Positions 9,633 through 17,813 of a DNA stretch of 64,000 nt are shown in pieces. The translations under genes and the position numbers were made by a program. Origin of the DNA: Polynucleobacter sp. 71A-WALBACH. Its GTDB lineage: Bacteria > Pseudomonadota > Gammaproteobacteria > Burkholderiales > Burkholderiaceae. A model generated the notes under the pieces. The model ran no database searches. It saw only the letters and a program-made list of their open reading frames with translations, and had not been told where the DNA came from. The DNA is taken from the NCBI RefSeq assembly GCF_018882365.1, contig NZ_JACVOP010000001.1:724449-788448 (forward strand). Reading direction: 5' to 3'. Numbering within the stretch: position 1 is the stretch's first letter; each line of letters opens with the position of its first letter.

Positions 9633-11111
9633 TTAGAGGCCTAAGCAAACATACTTCAGCTCGAGATATTCATCCATGCCGTAGATGCTTCCTTCACGTC
9701 CCAAGCCGGATTGCTTAACTCCCCCAAATGGACCTACCTCATTCGAGATGATTCCAGAGTTGACGCCAACAATACCGTACTCAAGCGCTTCAGCAGCCTT
9801 CCAAATACGACCAATATCACGGCTATAAAAATAGGATGCCAATCCAAATTGGCTACTGTTGGCTAGCCTAATTGCTTCCTCATCACTTTCAAAAGAAATG
9901 ATGGGTGCTACTGGCCCAAAAGTCTCTTCGTAGGTAATGAGCATGTCATTAGTAACATTGGACAGAATCGTAGGCTCGTAAAAGGTGCCACCCAAAGCAG
10001 AAGGCTTTCCACCAGCAATCAGTTTTGCGCCCTTGCTCAATGCATCGGCTACATGTCTTTCGACTTTTTCTAATGCGGCTTGCTCGATGAGGGGGCCTTG
10101 AGTAATGCCAGCCTCTAGGCCATTACCAACCTTGATTGACTGAATCGCTTTGGCAAACTTTTCTACAAACTCATCCTGTACTTTTTTATGGACATAGAAG
10201 CGATTTGCACAGACGCAGGTTTGACCTGAGTTACGGTATTTGGAGGCGATAGCCCCAACAACGGCTGCATCGATATCCGCATCTTCAAAAACAATAAAGG
10301 GGGCATGGCCACCAAGCTCTAGAGCTAATTTTTTTACGGTAGGAGCGCATTGCGCCATCAGAATTCGTCCCACTTCAGTTGAGCCTGTGAAGGATAAATG
10401 GCGAACTGTAGTCGAGGCGCAGAGGGTTTTACCAATAGCAATCGATTGGTCTGCATCTGCGGTCAGGATATTAATGACACCAGCGGGAACGCCGGCACGC
10501 TGTGCCAGTTCTGCAAGTGCTAAGGCACTGAGCGGTGTCAGCTCTGCTGGCTTGATAACAATGGTGCACCCAGCCGCCATCGCTGGCGCAATCTTGCGGG
10601 TGATCATGGCAATTGGGAAGTTCCAAGGGGTAATTGCAACGCAAACGCCAATCGGTTGTTTCATCACGATCATGCGCTTATCACTCCAAGTGGTACTTGG
10701 AATAGATCCAGCCACTCGCTTCGCTTCTTCAGCAAACCATTCCACAAAAGAGGCGCCATAAGCTACTTCACCAGCTGCCTCGATTAAAGGCTTGCCTTGC
10801 TCTAATGTCATGAGAGTAGCGAGGTCTTGAGTATTTTGAATAATGAGATCAAACCATTTGCGCATGACGGCAGCGCGCTCTTTACCAGTTTTGCTTTTCC
10901 ACTCTTGGAAGGCGCCCTCTGCCGCTTTGATGGCTAACTCTGCATCTTTGGGCTCAAGATTACTTACCTCTGCAATCAGATCGCCAGTGGCGGGATTGTG
11001 TACTGCAAAGGTTTTATCTGAGCTTGTCTTAAACCATGCACCATTAATAAAAGCCTCTTCTTTAAATAGGCTTGGATCTTTGAGTAATTTGCGGATATCA
11101 ATTTTTTGCAT
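9633..11111 (-). CDS. gabD: NAD(P)-dependent succinate-semialdehyde dehydrogenase
   Basis: Oxidises succinate semialdehyde to succinate, the last step of the GABA shunt; related semialdehydes may also be substrates. It is a 492-residue aldehyde dehydrogenase of normal length. The cofactor segment TPWNFPIAMITRK is at 161-173. The catalytic general base is Glu265 in ELGGHAP and the nucleophile is Cys299 in GQTCVCANR. The overall pattern (EQGKPL, PFGGVKQSGLGREGS) is that of the GabD class. It stands alone, with no gabT nearby, convergent with trmB. Substrate specificity is from family similarity only. Confidence 0.88.
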   Translation of the reverse strand: MQKIDIRKLLKDPSLFKEEAFINGAWFKTSSDKTFAVHNPATGDLIAEVSNLEPKDAELAIKAAEGAFQEWKSKTGKERAAVMRKWFDLIIQNTQDLATLMTLEQGKPLIEAAGEVAYGASFVEWFAEEAKRVAGSIPSTTWSDKRMIVMKQPIGVCVAITPWNFPIAMITRKIAPAMAAGCTIVIKPAELTPLSALALAELAQRAGVPAGVINILTADADQSIAIGKTLCASTTVRHLSFTGSTEVGRILMAQCAPTVKKLALELGGHAPFIVFEDADIDAAVVGAIASKYRNSGQTCVCANRFYVHKKVQDEFVEKFAKAIQSIKVGNGLEAGITQGPLIEQAALEKVERHVADALSKGAKLIAGGKPSALGGTFYEPTILSNVTNDMLITYEETFGPVAPIISFESDEEAIRLANSSQFGLASYFYSRDIGRIWKAAEALEYGIVGVNSGIISNEVGPFGGVKQSGLGREGSIYGMDEYLELKYVCLGL

Positions 11112-11195
11112 GAGGGTGTCTCTTATTTAAAAGGGTGTTTTATTTTATCCCTCAGTGTAGTTTGAATTGCTTCTGAGGGTTCTGGGAAAAATAAA

Positions 11196-11227
11196 ACCCC
11201 CTGGACCTCATCGGAAGTGCAGGGGGT
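11196..11227 (-). terminator. Rho-independent terminator of the ribBA-ribH-nusB operon
   Basis: An 8-bp GC-rich perfect stem (ACCCCCTG / CAGGGGGT, 16-base loop) lies just past the nusB stop. Read on the minus strand it is followed by TTTTATTTTT, a classical U-tract. Confidence 0.85.
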
Positions 11228-11249
11228 GTCATATTGAGTAGGTCTTTAG

Positions 11250-11753
11250 CTAGCCAGCTTGCACCTCAGTACTACGCAATTGTTGGGCTAAGAGGTCCAA
11301 TACACCATTGACATATTTATGGCCATCAGTGCCGCCAAAGGTTTTGGCTAATTCCACAGCTTCATTAATGGCAACTTTGTATGGAACCGCTAGGTCAATA
11401 GCTAGCTCGTAAGTGCCAATCAATAGTGCGGCATGCTCTACTGGGGAGAGCTCATTAATAGGGCGGTCTAGGGCCGGAGTAATAATGCCTTCGAGCTCAT
11501 CGGTATGCTCAAGTACGCCGGCAAAAATTCCCTGAAATAAATCATGTTGGCAACGGCGAAATCCTGGATCTTCAGCCAGTTGTTTAGCAATAGCTGCCGC
11601 ATTTGGAAGGCTGCCTGCGCGGCGCATTACCAAGCTTTGGTACACACCCTGCAACGCATATTCACGGGCGCGACGACGTGGTGTTAGCGAACGCTTAGGG
11701 GCGCTAGGGACGGAAGCTGGTGGATTGATAGGGGTCTTAGTCATATCAATCAT
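11250..11753 (-). CDS. nusB: Transcription antitermination factor NusB
   Basis: An RNA-binding protein that, with NusE (S10), binds boxA of rRNA leaders and promotes antitermination. The 167-residue protein starts with a Pro/Lys-rich extension (about 25 residues). The helical NusB fold follows: [16 protein letters not shown], then [32 protein letters not shown] and [31 protein letters not shown], the conserved C-terminal signature. Its start overlaps ribH by 4 bases, and the ribBA-ribH-nusB order is common in beta- and gammaproteobacteria. A strong terminator follows. Confidence 0.95.
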   Translation of the reverse strand: MIDMTKTPINPPASVPSAPKRSLTPRRRAREYALQGVYQSLVMRRAGSLPNAAAIAKQLAEDPGFRRCQHDLFQGIFAGVLEHTDELEGIITPALDRPINELSPVEHAALLIGTYELAIDLAVPYKVAINEAVELAKTFGGTDGHKYVNGVLDLLAQQLRSTEVQAG

Positions 11754-12268
11754 TGCTCTTCGCTCGGGTGAATTTCGAAATCAATATCAGGGGTAAGGGC
11801 TAAAGCGAGGTTGGCCATTTCAACAACGGCCTTGGCACAATCTGCACCCTTTACTTGCACGCGAACTTGCGCTTGTTCGTCAGTCTCGCAGGTGAGAACA
11901 CCATTGGCAATGGGTAAGCCAGACTCAATGGAGATGCGGGAGATGCCGGAAGCGGATTCATTGGAAACTAATTCAAAGTGATAGGTCTCACCGCGGATTA
12001 CCGCGCCAAGAGCAACCAGGCCATCGAACTCACCAGTCTCCGCCATTTTCTGGAGTGCGAAAGGAATCTCTAGGGCGCCAGGTACAGTCACCAATTTGAT
12101 ATCGGCTTGGGATACTCCCAGCTTGATAAGTTCTTCAATACAGGCAGTTGTTAAGGCAACGCAATGCTCTTCATTGAAGCGAGCTTGTACGATACCTACA
12201 CGTAGGTCTTGGCCGTTTAAGTCTGAGGCCAGAACGCCTACTACGGATTCATTATTGCTTGTAGTCAT
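11750..12268 (-). CDS. ribH: 6,7-dimethyl-8-ribityllumazine synthase
   Basis: Condenses 5-amino-6-ribitylamino-uracil with 3,4-dihydroxybutanone-4-phosphate to form lumazine, the penultimate riboflavin step. It assembles into icosahedral or pentameric particles. Family motifs are [13 protein letters not shown] at the N-terminus, [15 protein letters not shown] and [18 protein letters not shown], which carries the catalytic His. The following [11 protein letters not shown] is also typical. At 172 residues the length is normal. It lies 24 bases after ribBA and overlaps nusB by 4 bases, so the three genes form an operon. Confidence 0.96.
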   Translation of the reverse strand: MTTSNNESVVGVLASDLNGQDLRVGIVQARFNEEHCVALTTACIEELIKLGVSQADIKLVTVPGALEIPFALQKMAETGEFDGLVALGAVIRGETYHFELVSNESASGISRISIESGLPIANGVLTCETDEQAQVRVQVKGADCAKAVVEMANLALALTPDIDFEIHPSEEQ

Positions 12269-12292
12269 GATTTTGATTGCTTTTTGGATTAC

Positions 12293-13432
12293 TTATTGAT
12301 GAGATTCAAATGGGGTGTAGCCAGTTACTTCAAGTTTGTAACCGGAAAGGCTTGGTACTGGGCTGGGGTTGGCGAGTAAGCGCATTTTCCCAACACCAAG
12401 ATCTTTGAGAATCTGAGCGCCAATTCCGTAGCTACGGAAATCAGTTTTGCGAGCCAAAGGTTTTTGCGCTGCTTCAGTGAGAGTGCCGTTGAGCTTATGA
12501 AACTGTGCCAACCAATCCACATCATTGGGGGATGCAATGCCAGCCGCGTTTAACAATACTGCTACGCCTGCTGGGGCAGCCGCTAGTTTTTGTAGTGCTT
12601 GAGCCAAGGGCCATGAATGGGTGCTGACATGCGCGTCTAAGAAATCCAATGCGGTCACTGGCTCATGTACGCGCACCAAAGTTTCTTCAGTCTCAGATGG
12701 CTTGCCATGGACAAGCGCCAAATGAATGCATGAACTCGGGGTATCCCGATAAATAATTCCTTGGAACTTACCCCATGGAGTAACAAACTCTCGCTCACCT
12801 TCACGAACCACAATGCTTTCATGTTGGCTGCGGTATTGAATGAGATCGGCAATGCTGCCAATTTTGAGTGCATGTTCTTTAGCGAACTCCAGCAGATCAG
12901 GCAAACGCGCCATGCTGCCATCGTCTTTCATGATTTCGCAAATGACGGAAGTTGGAGAGCATCCTGCCATTGCGGCTAAATCACATCCCGCTTCGGTATG
13001 CCCAGAGCGAATTAATACGCCACCAGGCTGAGCCATCAATGGGAAGATGTGACCAGGCTGAACCAGATCATTTGGTTTGGCATGCGGGGCTACAGCGGTT
13101 TTGATTGTGTGGGCGCGATCAGCTGCGGAGATGCCGGTAGTCACACCAGTGGCAGCTTCAATAGAAACGGTGAAGTTGGTACCCATCGAGGTGCCGTTGT
13201 CTCTCACCATCAAAGGGAGGTTGAGTTGCTGGCAGCGCTCACGGGTCAAAGTAAGACAAATCAGTCCGCGACCATGTTTGGCCATGAAATTGACCGCTTC
13301 AGCAGTGACATGATCAGCGGCAAGCACTAGGTCGCCTTCGTTCTCACGATCTTCTTCGTCGACCAGAATGACCATCTTGCCAGCCTTGAGCTCGGCAACG
13401 ATTTCTTCTGTGGAGGCCAGGGTATTTTGCAT
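12293..13432 (-). CDS. ribBA: RibBA-type protein: active DHBP synthase with degenerate GTP cyclohydrolase II half
   Basis: The N-terminal half (about 1-203) is 3,4-dihydroxy-2-butanone-4-phosphate synthase, which makes the four-carbon unit for RibH. It shows [12 protein letters not shown] at residues 25-36, the conserved [12 protein letters not shown] and [15 protein letters not shown]. The C-terminal half (about 206-379) aligns in layout with GTP cyclohydrolase II. However, the region that should hold the zinc cysteines and catalytic residues reads [15 protein letters not shown], with no cysteine. GCH II activity is therefore improbable, and a separate RibA should exist in the genome. The final [13 protein letters not shown] segment is still family-like. 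It is the first gene of ribBA-ribH-nusB. I see no FMN riboswitch in the 141 bases upstream. Confidence 0.9.
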   Translation of the reverse strand: MQNTLASTEEIVAELKAGKMVILVDEEDRENEGDLVLAADHVTAEAVNFMAKHGRGLICLTLTRERCQQLNLPLMVRDNGTSMGTNFTVSIEAATGVTTGISAADRAHTIKTAVAPHAKPNDLVQPGHIFPLMAQPGGVLIRSGHTEAGCDLAAMAGCSPTSVICEIMKDDGSMARLPDLLEFAKEHALKIGSIADLIQYRSQHESIVVREGEREFVTPWGKFQGIIYRDTPSSCIHLALVHGKPSETEETLVRVHEPVTALDFLDAHVSTHSWPLAQALQKLAAAPAGVAVLLNAAGIASPNDVDWLAQFHKLNGTLTEAAQKPLARKTDFRSYGIGAQILKDLGVGKMRLLANPSPVPSLSGYKLEVTGYTPFESHQ

Positions 13433-13573
13433 AGCCCTCTATTTTAAGCTGAGGAGGGGGTTTTAGGGCTGCAAGCGTAGATCTCCTGAAATATTCCTCA
13501 ATATCCACCGTTTCTGACAATGAGGATCTATTAATGGTATTTTTTTGGCGCTCTGAACCCGAGAAAATCCTGT

Positions 13574-13912
13574 ATGCCTAAATTATCACCAAGATCCATC
13601 GCATTGAGCCCTTTGGGTGGCTGCTCTCATGGATTTATCTTGTTAGAGGTCTTGGTAGCTATGGGCTTGGTTGCGGGTAGTTGGGTTGCTTTGGGCAATA
13701 CCTACCAATTTTTGATTTTACGTTTAGGTCAATTACAAGAGCAGCGCTCCCAAATCAAACAAGCGCTAGACCAACATGAAATCGCCATATTTAGCGTCGC
13801 CCAATCGAACAATACAAACCCAAGCCCAAGAAAGTTAGTAAATGAGTCTATTGGAGTGCCTCGTCGGTCTCGCGCTATCCCTGATTCTGGTGGCACCTCT
13901 GATAAAAAATAG
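13574..13912 (+). CDS. PilV-like minor pilin / pseudopilin
   Basis: A 112-residue class III prepilin-like protein. After an 19-residue leader comes the prepilin peptidase motif G-FILLEVLVAMG (Gly20, Phe21, Glu at mature position 5) and a single hydrophobic helix, then a coiled region LRLGQLQEQRSQIKQALDQ. This resembles PilV/GspI-type minor pilins of type IV pili. The last ~24 residues overlap the next gene in another frame and look unlike a pilin; see the frame remark in the findings. It starts a run of four small pilus genes placed between ribBA (divergent) and ribD. Confidence 0.7.
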   Translation: MPKLSPRSIALSPLGGCSHGFILLEVLVAMGLVAGSWVALGNTYQFLILRLGQLQEQRSQIKQALDQHEIAIFSVAQSNNTNPSPRKLVNESIGVPRRSRAIPDSGGTSDKK

Positions 13913-14468
13913 TGGCGAGTTTGTCGCTAGACAAATTCAGTATGAGAAAACGCAATCGATTGCCGCCGAAGCAGATCGCGCTCTGGAGTTAATTGGTCGC
14001 GCCATTCGGATGGCTGGTTATCAGAATGCTAAATCATCACTCCCATCTACAAGAAAAAATACTTCTTCAACTGCTGACATTCAGCTTCAAAAAAATAATG
14101 GCTATCGAGGATCGGATTCATTGATGATTCAACATGGGCTTTCTGATGGTGTGGATTTAGATTGCATTGGTAATACCTTGTCAGAAGATCGCACTAAAAA
14201 TAGTTTTGCCCACCAAGGTTTTTTAGTAGATCGTCAGGCATCTGCGCCCAAAGGCGTGCGTGTCAATGGTGGATCCTTAATCTGCCAATCTTTGGATCGT
14301 CAAGGACGACTGCAAAATACGACGCTAATGAATGGAGTTCATCGATTGGCGATTGAGGAGTTACCTGCTAACTCGATCCGAGCCTTTAAGCTTAGGCTAG
14401 AGATGACCGATGGCACCTCTATTCATAAGACATTTGAGCGTACATTCGCTACGCGTAACCTCTTGTGA
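13842..14468 (+). CDS. PilW-like minor pilin without a leader peptide
   Basis: A 208-residue protein with a pilin N-terminal helix, MSLLECLVGLALSLILVAPL, then EADRALELIGRAIRMAGYQNA, typical of PilW. The annotated ATG puts Met exactly at mature pilin position 1 and Glu at position 5, so the gene has no leader peptide for PilD to remove. Two stop codons in tandem (TAG TAA, 13836-13841) sit in frame just before the ATG, so no longer start is possible without a frameshift. Upstream of those stops, an in-frame ATG at 13776 opens a 20-codon peptide that could be an eroded leader. It overlaps the previous gene by 71 bases. The central part contains Cys residues and no recognised domain. Confidence 0.7.
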   Translation: MSLLECLVGLALSLILVAPLIKNSGEFVARQIQYEKTQSIAAEADRALELIGRAIRMAGYQNAKSSLPSTRKNTSSTADIQLQKNNGYRGSDSLMIQHGLSDGVDLDCIGNTLSEDRTKNSFAHQGFLVDRQASAPKGVRVNGGSLICQSLDRQGRLQNTTLMNGVHRLAIEELPANSIRAFKLRLEMTDGTSIHKTFERTFATRNLL

Positions 14469-14794
14469 TTATTGCTTGGATCTTATCGCTATTACTACTG
14501 CTCTCCACACTGATCATTCAATTGGAGCGCTTAGCTGCGCTTGAAGTCATTAGCACCAATACTTATATTGAGTCGCAGAAACAATTTATCGCCGCTGAAA
14601 AAGCAATCCTTGAATGCGAGCGCAATCTTTCTCATCTATCAAGTCTTGACAATGCCTCTTGCCATATTCAGTCTGCTGGTAAGCATCTTTGGCTGATATC
14701 GAGCAAGGAGAAACCCAGAATAGAAGTGCTGGTATTTTTAGATGAGCAAACGCACAAAGTCAGTCGTTTAAATTGGCGACAGAACTTTGAATAA
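14465..14794 (+). CDS. PilX-like pilus assembly protein
   Basis: A 109-residue protein starting with GTG that overlaps the preceding stop by 4 bases. An N-terminal hydrophobic helix (IIAWILSLLLLLSTLIIQL) is followed by a soluble part with two cysteines. Position after the PilW-like gene and size suggest PilX, but no prepilin cleavage glycine is present and the assignment rests on gene order. It overlaps the next gene by 8 bases (TTG start). Confidence 0.55.
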   Translation: MIIAWILSLLLLLSTLIIQLERLAALEVISTNTYIESQKQFIAAEKAILECERNLSHLSSLDNASCHIQSAGKHLWLISSKEKPRIEVLVFLDEQTHKVSRLNWRQNFE

Positions 14795-15335
14795 AAATGA
14801 GCTAGGTAGTAGTCTGCTTGAGCTGATGGCAGTCGTGCTGATTATTGCCATTATGGCGACATCAGCAATGCCCCTATTGCATGAGCAAATGGCTGCACGA
14901 GAAATCGACATCATCGCGAGACGCTTTATTGCGCATGCTCAATTTGCCAGAGCCCAAGCCCTGACGCTAGGAACTCCCGTCCGCATTACCCCGCTGGCCG
15001 ATCAGCTCTGGGATGAAGGTTGGGTGATTAAAAGTGGCTGCATTGAGCGCAAATCAAAGACCCCCTGTATTGAGCGTCTGTGGTTTTCTCAGGGCGATAT
15101 TGCTCCGGTGTATTTCAAGGGTGGGGGTAAGCAGTTTATTGACCCCCATTCTTCTAAACGAGGCATTATTTTTAATGCGGCTGGGGCAGCCAAAACAGCC
15201 CAAGGTGGGTTTGTGGCTAACCGCTTGATCTTGGGTCATGAGCGAGACTCTCGCCTCGAGAGGCAGCTGATATTGGGTAGTGGGGGTCGCTGGCGGATTT
15301 GCGATCCAGCTAAAGACGCCAAAGTCTGTAGGTAG
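14787..15335 (+). CDS. FimT/GspH-type pseudopilin
   Basis: A 182-residue type IV pilin-like protein with a short leader and the cleavage motif LG-SSLLELMAVVLIIAIMATSAMP, giving Glu at mature position 5. The globular part fits the GspH/FimT family (EIDIIARRFIAHAQFARAQALTLGTPVRITPL, later GIIFNAAGAA, ending in GSGGRWRIC). The start is TTG 14787, overlapping the preceding gene. FimT is normally found with PilVWX and PilY1/PilE; here the cluster ends and ribD follows 47 bases later. Confidence 0.75.
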   Translation: MNKNELGSSLLELMAVVLIIAIMATSAMPLLHEQMAAREIDIIARRFIAHAQFARAQALTLGTPVRITPLADQLWDEGWVIKSGCIERKSKTPCIERLWFSQGDIAPVYFKGGGKQFIDPHSSKRGIIFNAAGAAKTAQGGFVANRLILGHERDSRLERQLILGSGGRWRICDPAKDAKVCR

Positions 15336-15382
15336 CGTGGGTAAATTTGCCCCATCTGTCCGCAATCGGTTTTAATAGACCC

Positions 15383-16498
15383 ATGTACAGCGCTGTTGAC
15401 CACCAATTTATGAGCGAAGCTTTGGCTGAGGCTCAAAACGCCCTTTATTTATCCAATCCTAATCCTCGAGTTGGTTGCGTGATTGTTAAGGATGCTGTGG
15501 TCATTGGCCGTGGGTACACCCAAAAAGTCGGCGGTCCTCATGCAGAGGTGCAAGCCTTGGCGGATGCAAAGGCCAATGGTTTCGATCCTGTTGGCTCAAC
15601 GATCTATGTGACCTTGGAGCCTTGCAATCACACCGGCAGAACACCACCATGCGTTGATGCCTTAATTGCCGCTAGGCCTGACATGGTAATTGTGGCAATG
15701 TCGGATCCAAACCCGCTGGTGGGTGGCAAAGGGCTTGAACGTTTAAAGGCATCCGGCATTAATGTGCGCTGTGGTCTATTGGAATCTGAGGCTAAGGCGT
15801 TAAACCCCGGTTTTATTTCTAGAATGACTCGAGGCCTTCCTTGGGTCCGGATGAAGATTGCTGCCAGCTTAGATGGCAAGACTGCGCTTCCTAATGGGCA
15901 AAGTCAGTGGATTACTGGACCACTTGCAAGGGCGGATGGTCATCATTGGCGTGCTCAAGCGTGCGCTATTTTGACGGGCGTGGGGACAGTCAAAGAAGAT
16001 GATCCAACACTGAATGTTCGAGATGTCCAAACAGAACGTCAGCCCTGGAAAATTATTGTGGATTCAAGGCTAGAGACACCCCTGAATGCTAATGTACTAA
16101 GCAAGCCTGAAGCATCGGGCGTCATCCTTGTTTGCGCTTCATTGGATTCTTCAGAGAGTCAAGAAAAGGCAAAAGCATTCGAGGCGATCGGTATTGAAGT
16201 GATTGCGATGGCCAATGCCTATGGCAAAGTCGATTTACCCAAGCTTTTTGTGTATCTGGCAAAAGAGCGCCACATGAATGAAATCCATGTCGAGGCGGGA
16301 TTTAAACTCAATGGCTCCCTACTCAGAGAAGATTGCGTTGATGAATTGTTGTTGTATTACGCACCCTTCTTTATGGGGGGTGGTATCGGTATGGCTAACA
16401 TCTCCCCATTGACAGCCTTGGACCAAGGACGGGATTGGAAAATCATGGATCAAAACTTGTTCGGTTCCGATCTTCGTGTGCGTCTTGCCAAGCAATAA
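15383..16498 (+). CDS. ribD: Bifunctional riboflavin biosynthesis deaminase/reductase RibD
   Basis: Performs two consecutive riboflavin steps: deamination of the pyrimidine ring and reduction of the ribosyl side chain. The N-terminal deaminase domain has the zinc motif HAEVQAL and PCNHTGRTPPC. The reductase domain from about residue 145 contains PWVRMKIAASLDGKTALPNGQSQWITG and ILTGVGTVKEDDPTLNVR. I place the start at ATG 15383 (MYSAVDHQFMSEAL, 371 residues), because the upstream extension from TTG 15347 lacks a ribosome site and lies in non-conserved sequence. It is followed by ribE on the same strand. Confidence 0.93.
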   Translation: MYSAVDHQFMSEALAEAQNALYLSNPNPRVGCVIVKDAVVIGRGYTQKVGGPHAEVQALADAKANGFDPVGSTIYVTLEPCNHTGRTPPCVDALIAARPDMVIVAMSDPNPLVGGKGLERLKASGINVRCGLLESEAKALNPGFISRMTRGLPWVRMKIAASLDGKTALPNGQSQWITGPLARADGHHWRAQACAILTGVGTVKEDDPTLNVRDVQTERQPWKIIVDSRLETPLNANVLSKPEASGVILVCASLDSSESQEKAKAFEAIGIEVIAMANAYGKVDLPKLFVYLAKERHMNEIHVEAGFKLNGSLLREDCVDELLLYYAPFFMGGGIGMANISPLTALDQGRDWKIMDQNLFGSDLRVRLAKQ

Positions 16499-16575
16499 GT
16501 CGTCCAACATTCCATATTCAACACATCCCCAGCACATCCCCAACACAACCAATAATTCCCATTTAGAATCCCACT

Positions 16576-17193
16576 ATGTTTACTGGAATCATCACTGCCG
16601 TAGGGCAAATTAAAAGCGCGCAAGCTAAAGGCGATGGACTGCACTTGGTAGTCGAGGTGCCTGAGGGATATCTTGAAGATGTTGCCTTGGGTGACAGTAT
16701 TGCGATTCAAGGCGCATGTATGACAGCTACTGAATTGACTAAAAATACTTTTGCATTAGATATTTCACGTGAGTCTTTAAATAAGACGATTGGCCTAGAT
16801 AAAGTGGGGCCCGTCAATCTTGAAAAAGCGCTACGTTTAAATGATCGCTTGGGTGGTCACTTGGTGAGCGGACATGTTGATGGTGTTGGCAAGGTGGCGC
16901 ACTTTGCCGCTGTCGCACAAGATGCTTATGGATCTTGGCTTTTGCAAATTGAAGCCCCCAAGGCATTGGCATCGTTCTTAGCTTACAAGGGATCGATTGT
17001 CGTCAACGGCGTTTCTTTGACGGTGAATAAAACCGAAGACACTACAAATGCTTGCATGGTGGATATCAACATCATTCCCCACACTCTCCAAAACACGACT
17101 TTAGGAAGCCTGAAGCAAGGAGATGCGGTTAATCTAGAGGTAGATTTAATTGCGCGTTATGTTGCGCGGATGATGGAAACTCAACCTAAATAA
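16576..17193 (+). CDS. ribE: Riboflavin synthase alpha chain
   Basis: Dismutates two molecules of 6,7-dimethyl-8-ribityllumazine into riboflavin and 5-amino-6-ribitylaminouracil. The protein is built of two homologous lumazine-binding barrels, starting MFTGIITAVGQI and, in the second half, LGGHLVSGHVDGVGKV. The SLTVNKTE and PHTLQNTTLG segments follow. At 205 residues it is of usual length. It lies 77 bases after ribD and abuts the degraded relE gene on the other strand (stop-to-stop distance zero). Confidence 0.96.
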   Translation: MFTGIITAVGQIKSAQAKGDGLHLVVEVPEGYLEDVALGDSIAIQGACMTATELTKNTFALDISRESLNKTIGLDKVGPVNLEKALRLNDRLGGHLVSGHVDGVGKVAHFAAVAQDAYGSWLLQIEAPKALASFLAYKGSIVVNGVSLTVNKTEDTTNACMVDINIIPHTLQNTTLGSLKQGDAVNLEVDLIARYVARMMETQPK

Positions 17194-17484
17194 CTATTTT
17201 CTTTTGCCAGCCTCTTTATAAACAGCTGACTGATTTCGCTTACCAATTGCGATAATCAGAACGACAAGTTTATGGTCTATGACTTCATAAACTAGCCTAT
17301 AGCCAAGTGCCGCCAGTTTTATCTTGTAAAAATTGTCCAGGTCACCATGTAACTTGGCAGAAGCAATTCTAGGATTTTGAATTCGCTTCTCAAGCTGTTT
17401 TTTAAACTGGCTCCGAACTGAGTTATCTAATTTTTACCACTCTTTTAAAGCAAGTACATTGAACTCAAGACTATAGGTTTTCAA
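17194..17484 (-). pseudogene. RelE-type toxin, interrupted by an early stop
   Basis: The minus-strand frame from TTG 17482-17484 reads MKTYSLEFNVLALKEW, then TAA (17434-17436), then resumes KLDNSVRSQFKKQLEKR, later LHGDLDNFYKIKLAALGYRL and VIAIGKRNQSAVYKEA. This is a full-length RelE/ParE-type mRNA interferase (about 96 residues) apart from the stop. The missing residue falls in a motif that is normally EW(K/R/Q)KLD, so a single CAA-to-TAA change is the simplest explanation. All catalytic-region basic residues downstream are intact. The start overlaps the antitoxin gene by 14 bases, as usual for such pairs. The toxin is almost certainly inactive unless the stop is read through or the sequence is wrong here. 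Confidence 0.85.
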
Positions 17485-17725
17485 GTTTTACTTTCACGGT
17501 TTTCCCGCCGCTACGCGCTTTTATGGTTTTGATGAGAGATAGTTCATCCACTAAGTCAAGAAGCGCTTCATATGCTTTTGCCGACAATAAATAGGCTTCA
17601 GGTTTGTTGTGATTTAGTACGGCGACGGGTAGGTCGCCGGCAATCTCTAAAATCTTGCTTGGATTGCGCCTAAGGTCAGTCATACTGACTGTAGTTTTGG
17701 CATGAATGGTTTGCGTGATTGTCAT
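17471..17725 (-). CDS. RelB/Phd-family antitoxin
   Basis: An 84-residue antitoxin of the Phd/YefM type. The N-terminal DNA-binding half has VSMTDLRRNPSKIL and AVLNHNKPEAYLLSAKAYEALLD, and the C-terminal toxin-binding tail ends KVKLENL. It precedes and overlaps the broken RelE gene. Phd/YefM antitoxins repress their own promoter; a palindrome CATAAT/ATTATG overlaps the -10 region here. The frame is intact even though the toxin is stopped, which fits a decaying addiction module. Confidence 0.88.
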   Translation of the reverse strand: MTITQTIHAKTTVSMTDLRRNPSKILEIAGDLPVAVLNHNKPEAYLLSAKAYEALLDLVDELSLIKTIKARSGGKTVKVKLENL

Positions 17726-17749
17726 AATAAAATACCCATAATTTGGTGC

Positions 17750-17778
17750 ATTATTATGTGTTTTTTATAAAAAGTCAA
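17750..17778 (-). promoter_or_regulatory. Promoter of the toxin-antitoxin pair
   Basis: On the minus strand, TTGACT (17773-17778) and AATAAT (17750-17755) are separated by exactly 17 bases, close to the sigma-70 consensus, 25 bases ahead of the antitoxin ATG. An inverted repeat CATAAT (17737-17742) / ATTATG (17753-17758) covers the -10, as expected for an autoregulatory operator. Confidence 0.65.
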
Positions 17779-17813
17779 ACCCTTTGCTTGACAGGGAAAC
17801 AAGCTGTTTTGGC

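Noticed and set aside
13433..13573. FMN riboswitch ahead of ribBA
   Set aside because: The 141 bases lack the conserved RFN segments, and neither a conserved core nor a terminator-antiterminator pair is visible.
15347..15382. Upstream extension of ribD from a TTG start
   Set aside because: No ribosome site and no similarity to RibD; ATG 15383 matches the family N-terminus.
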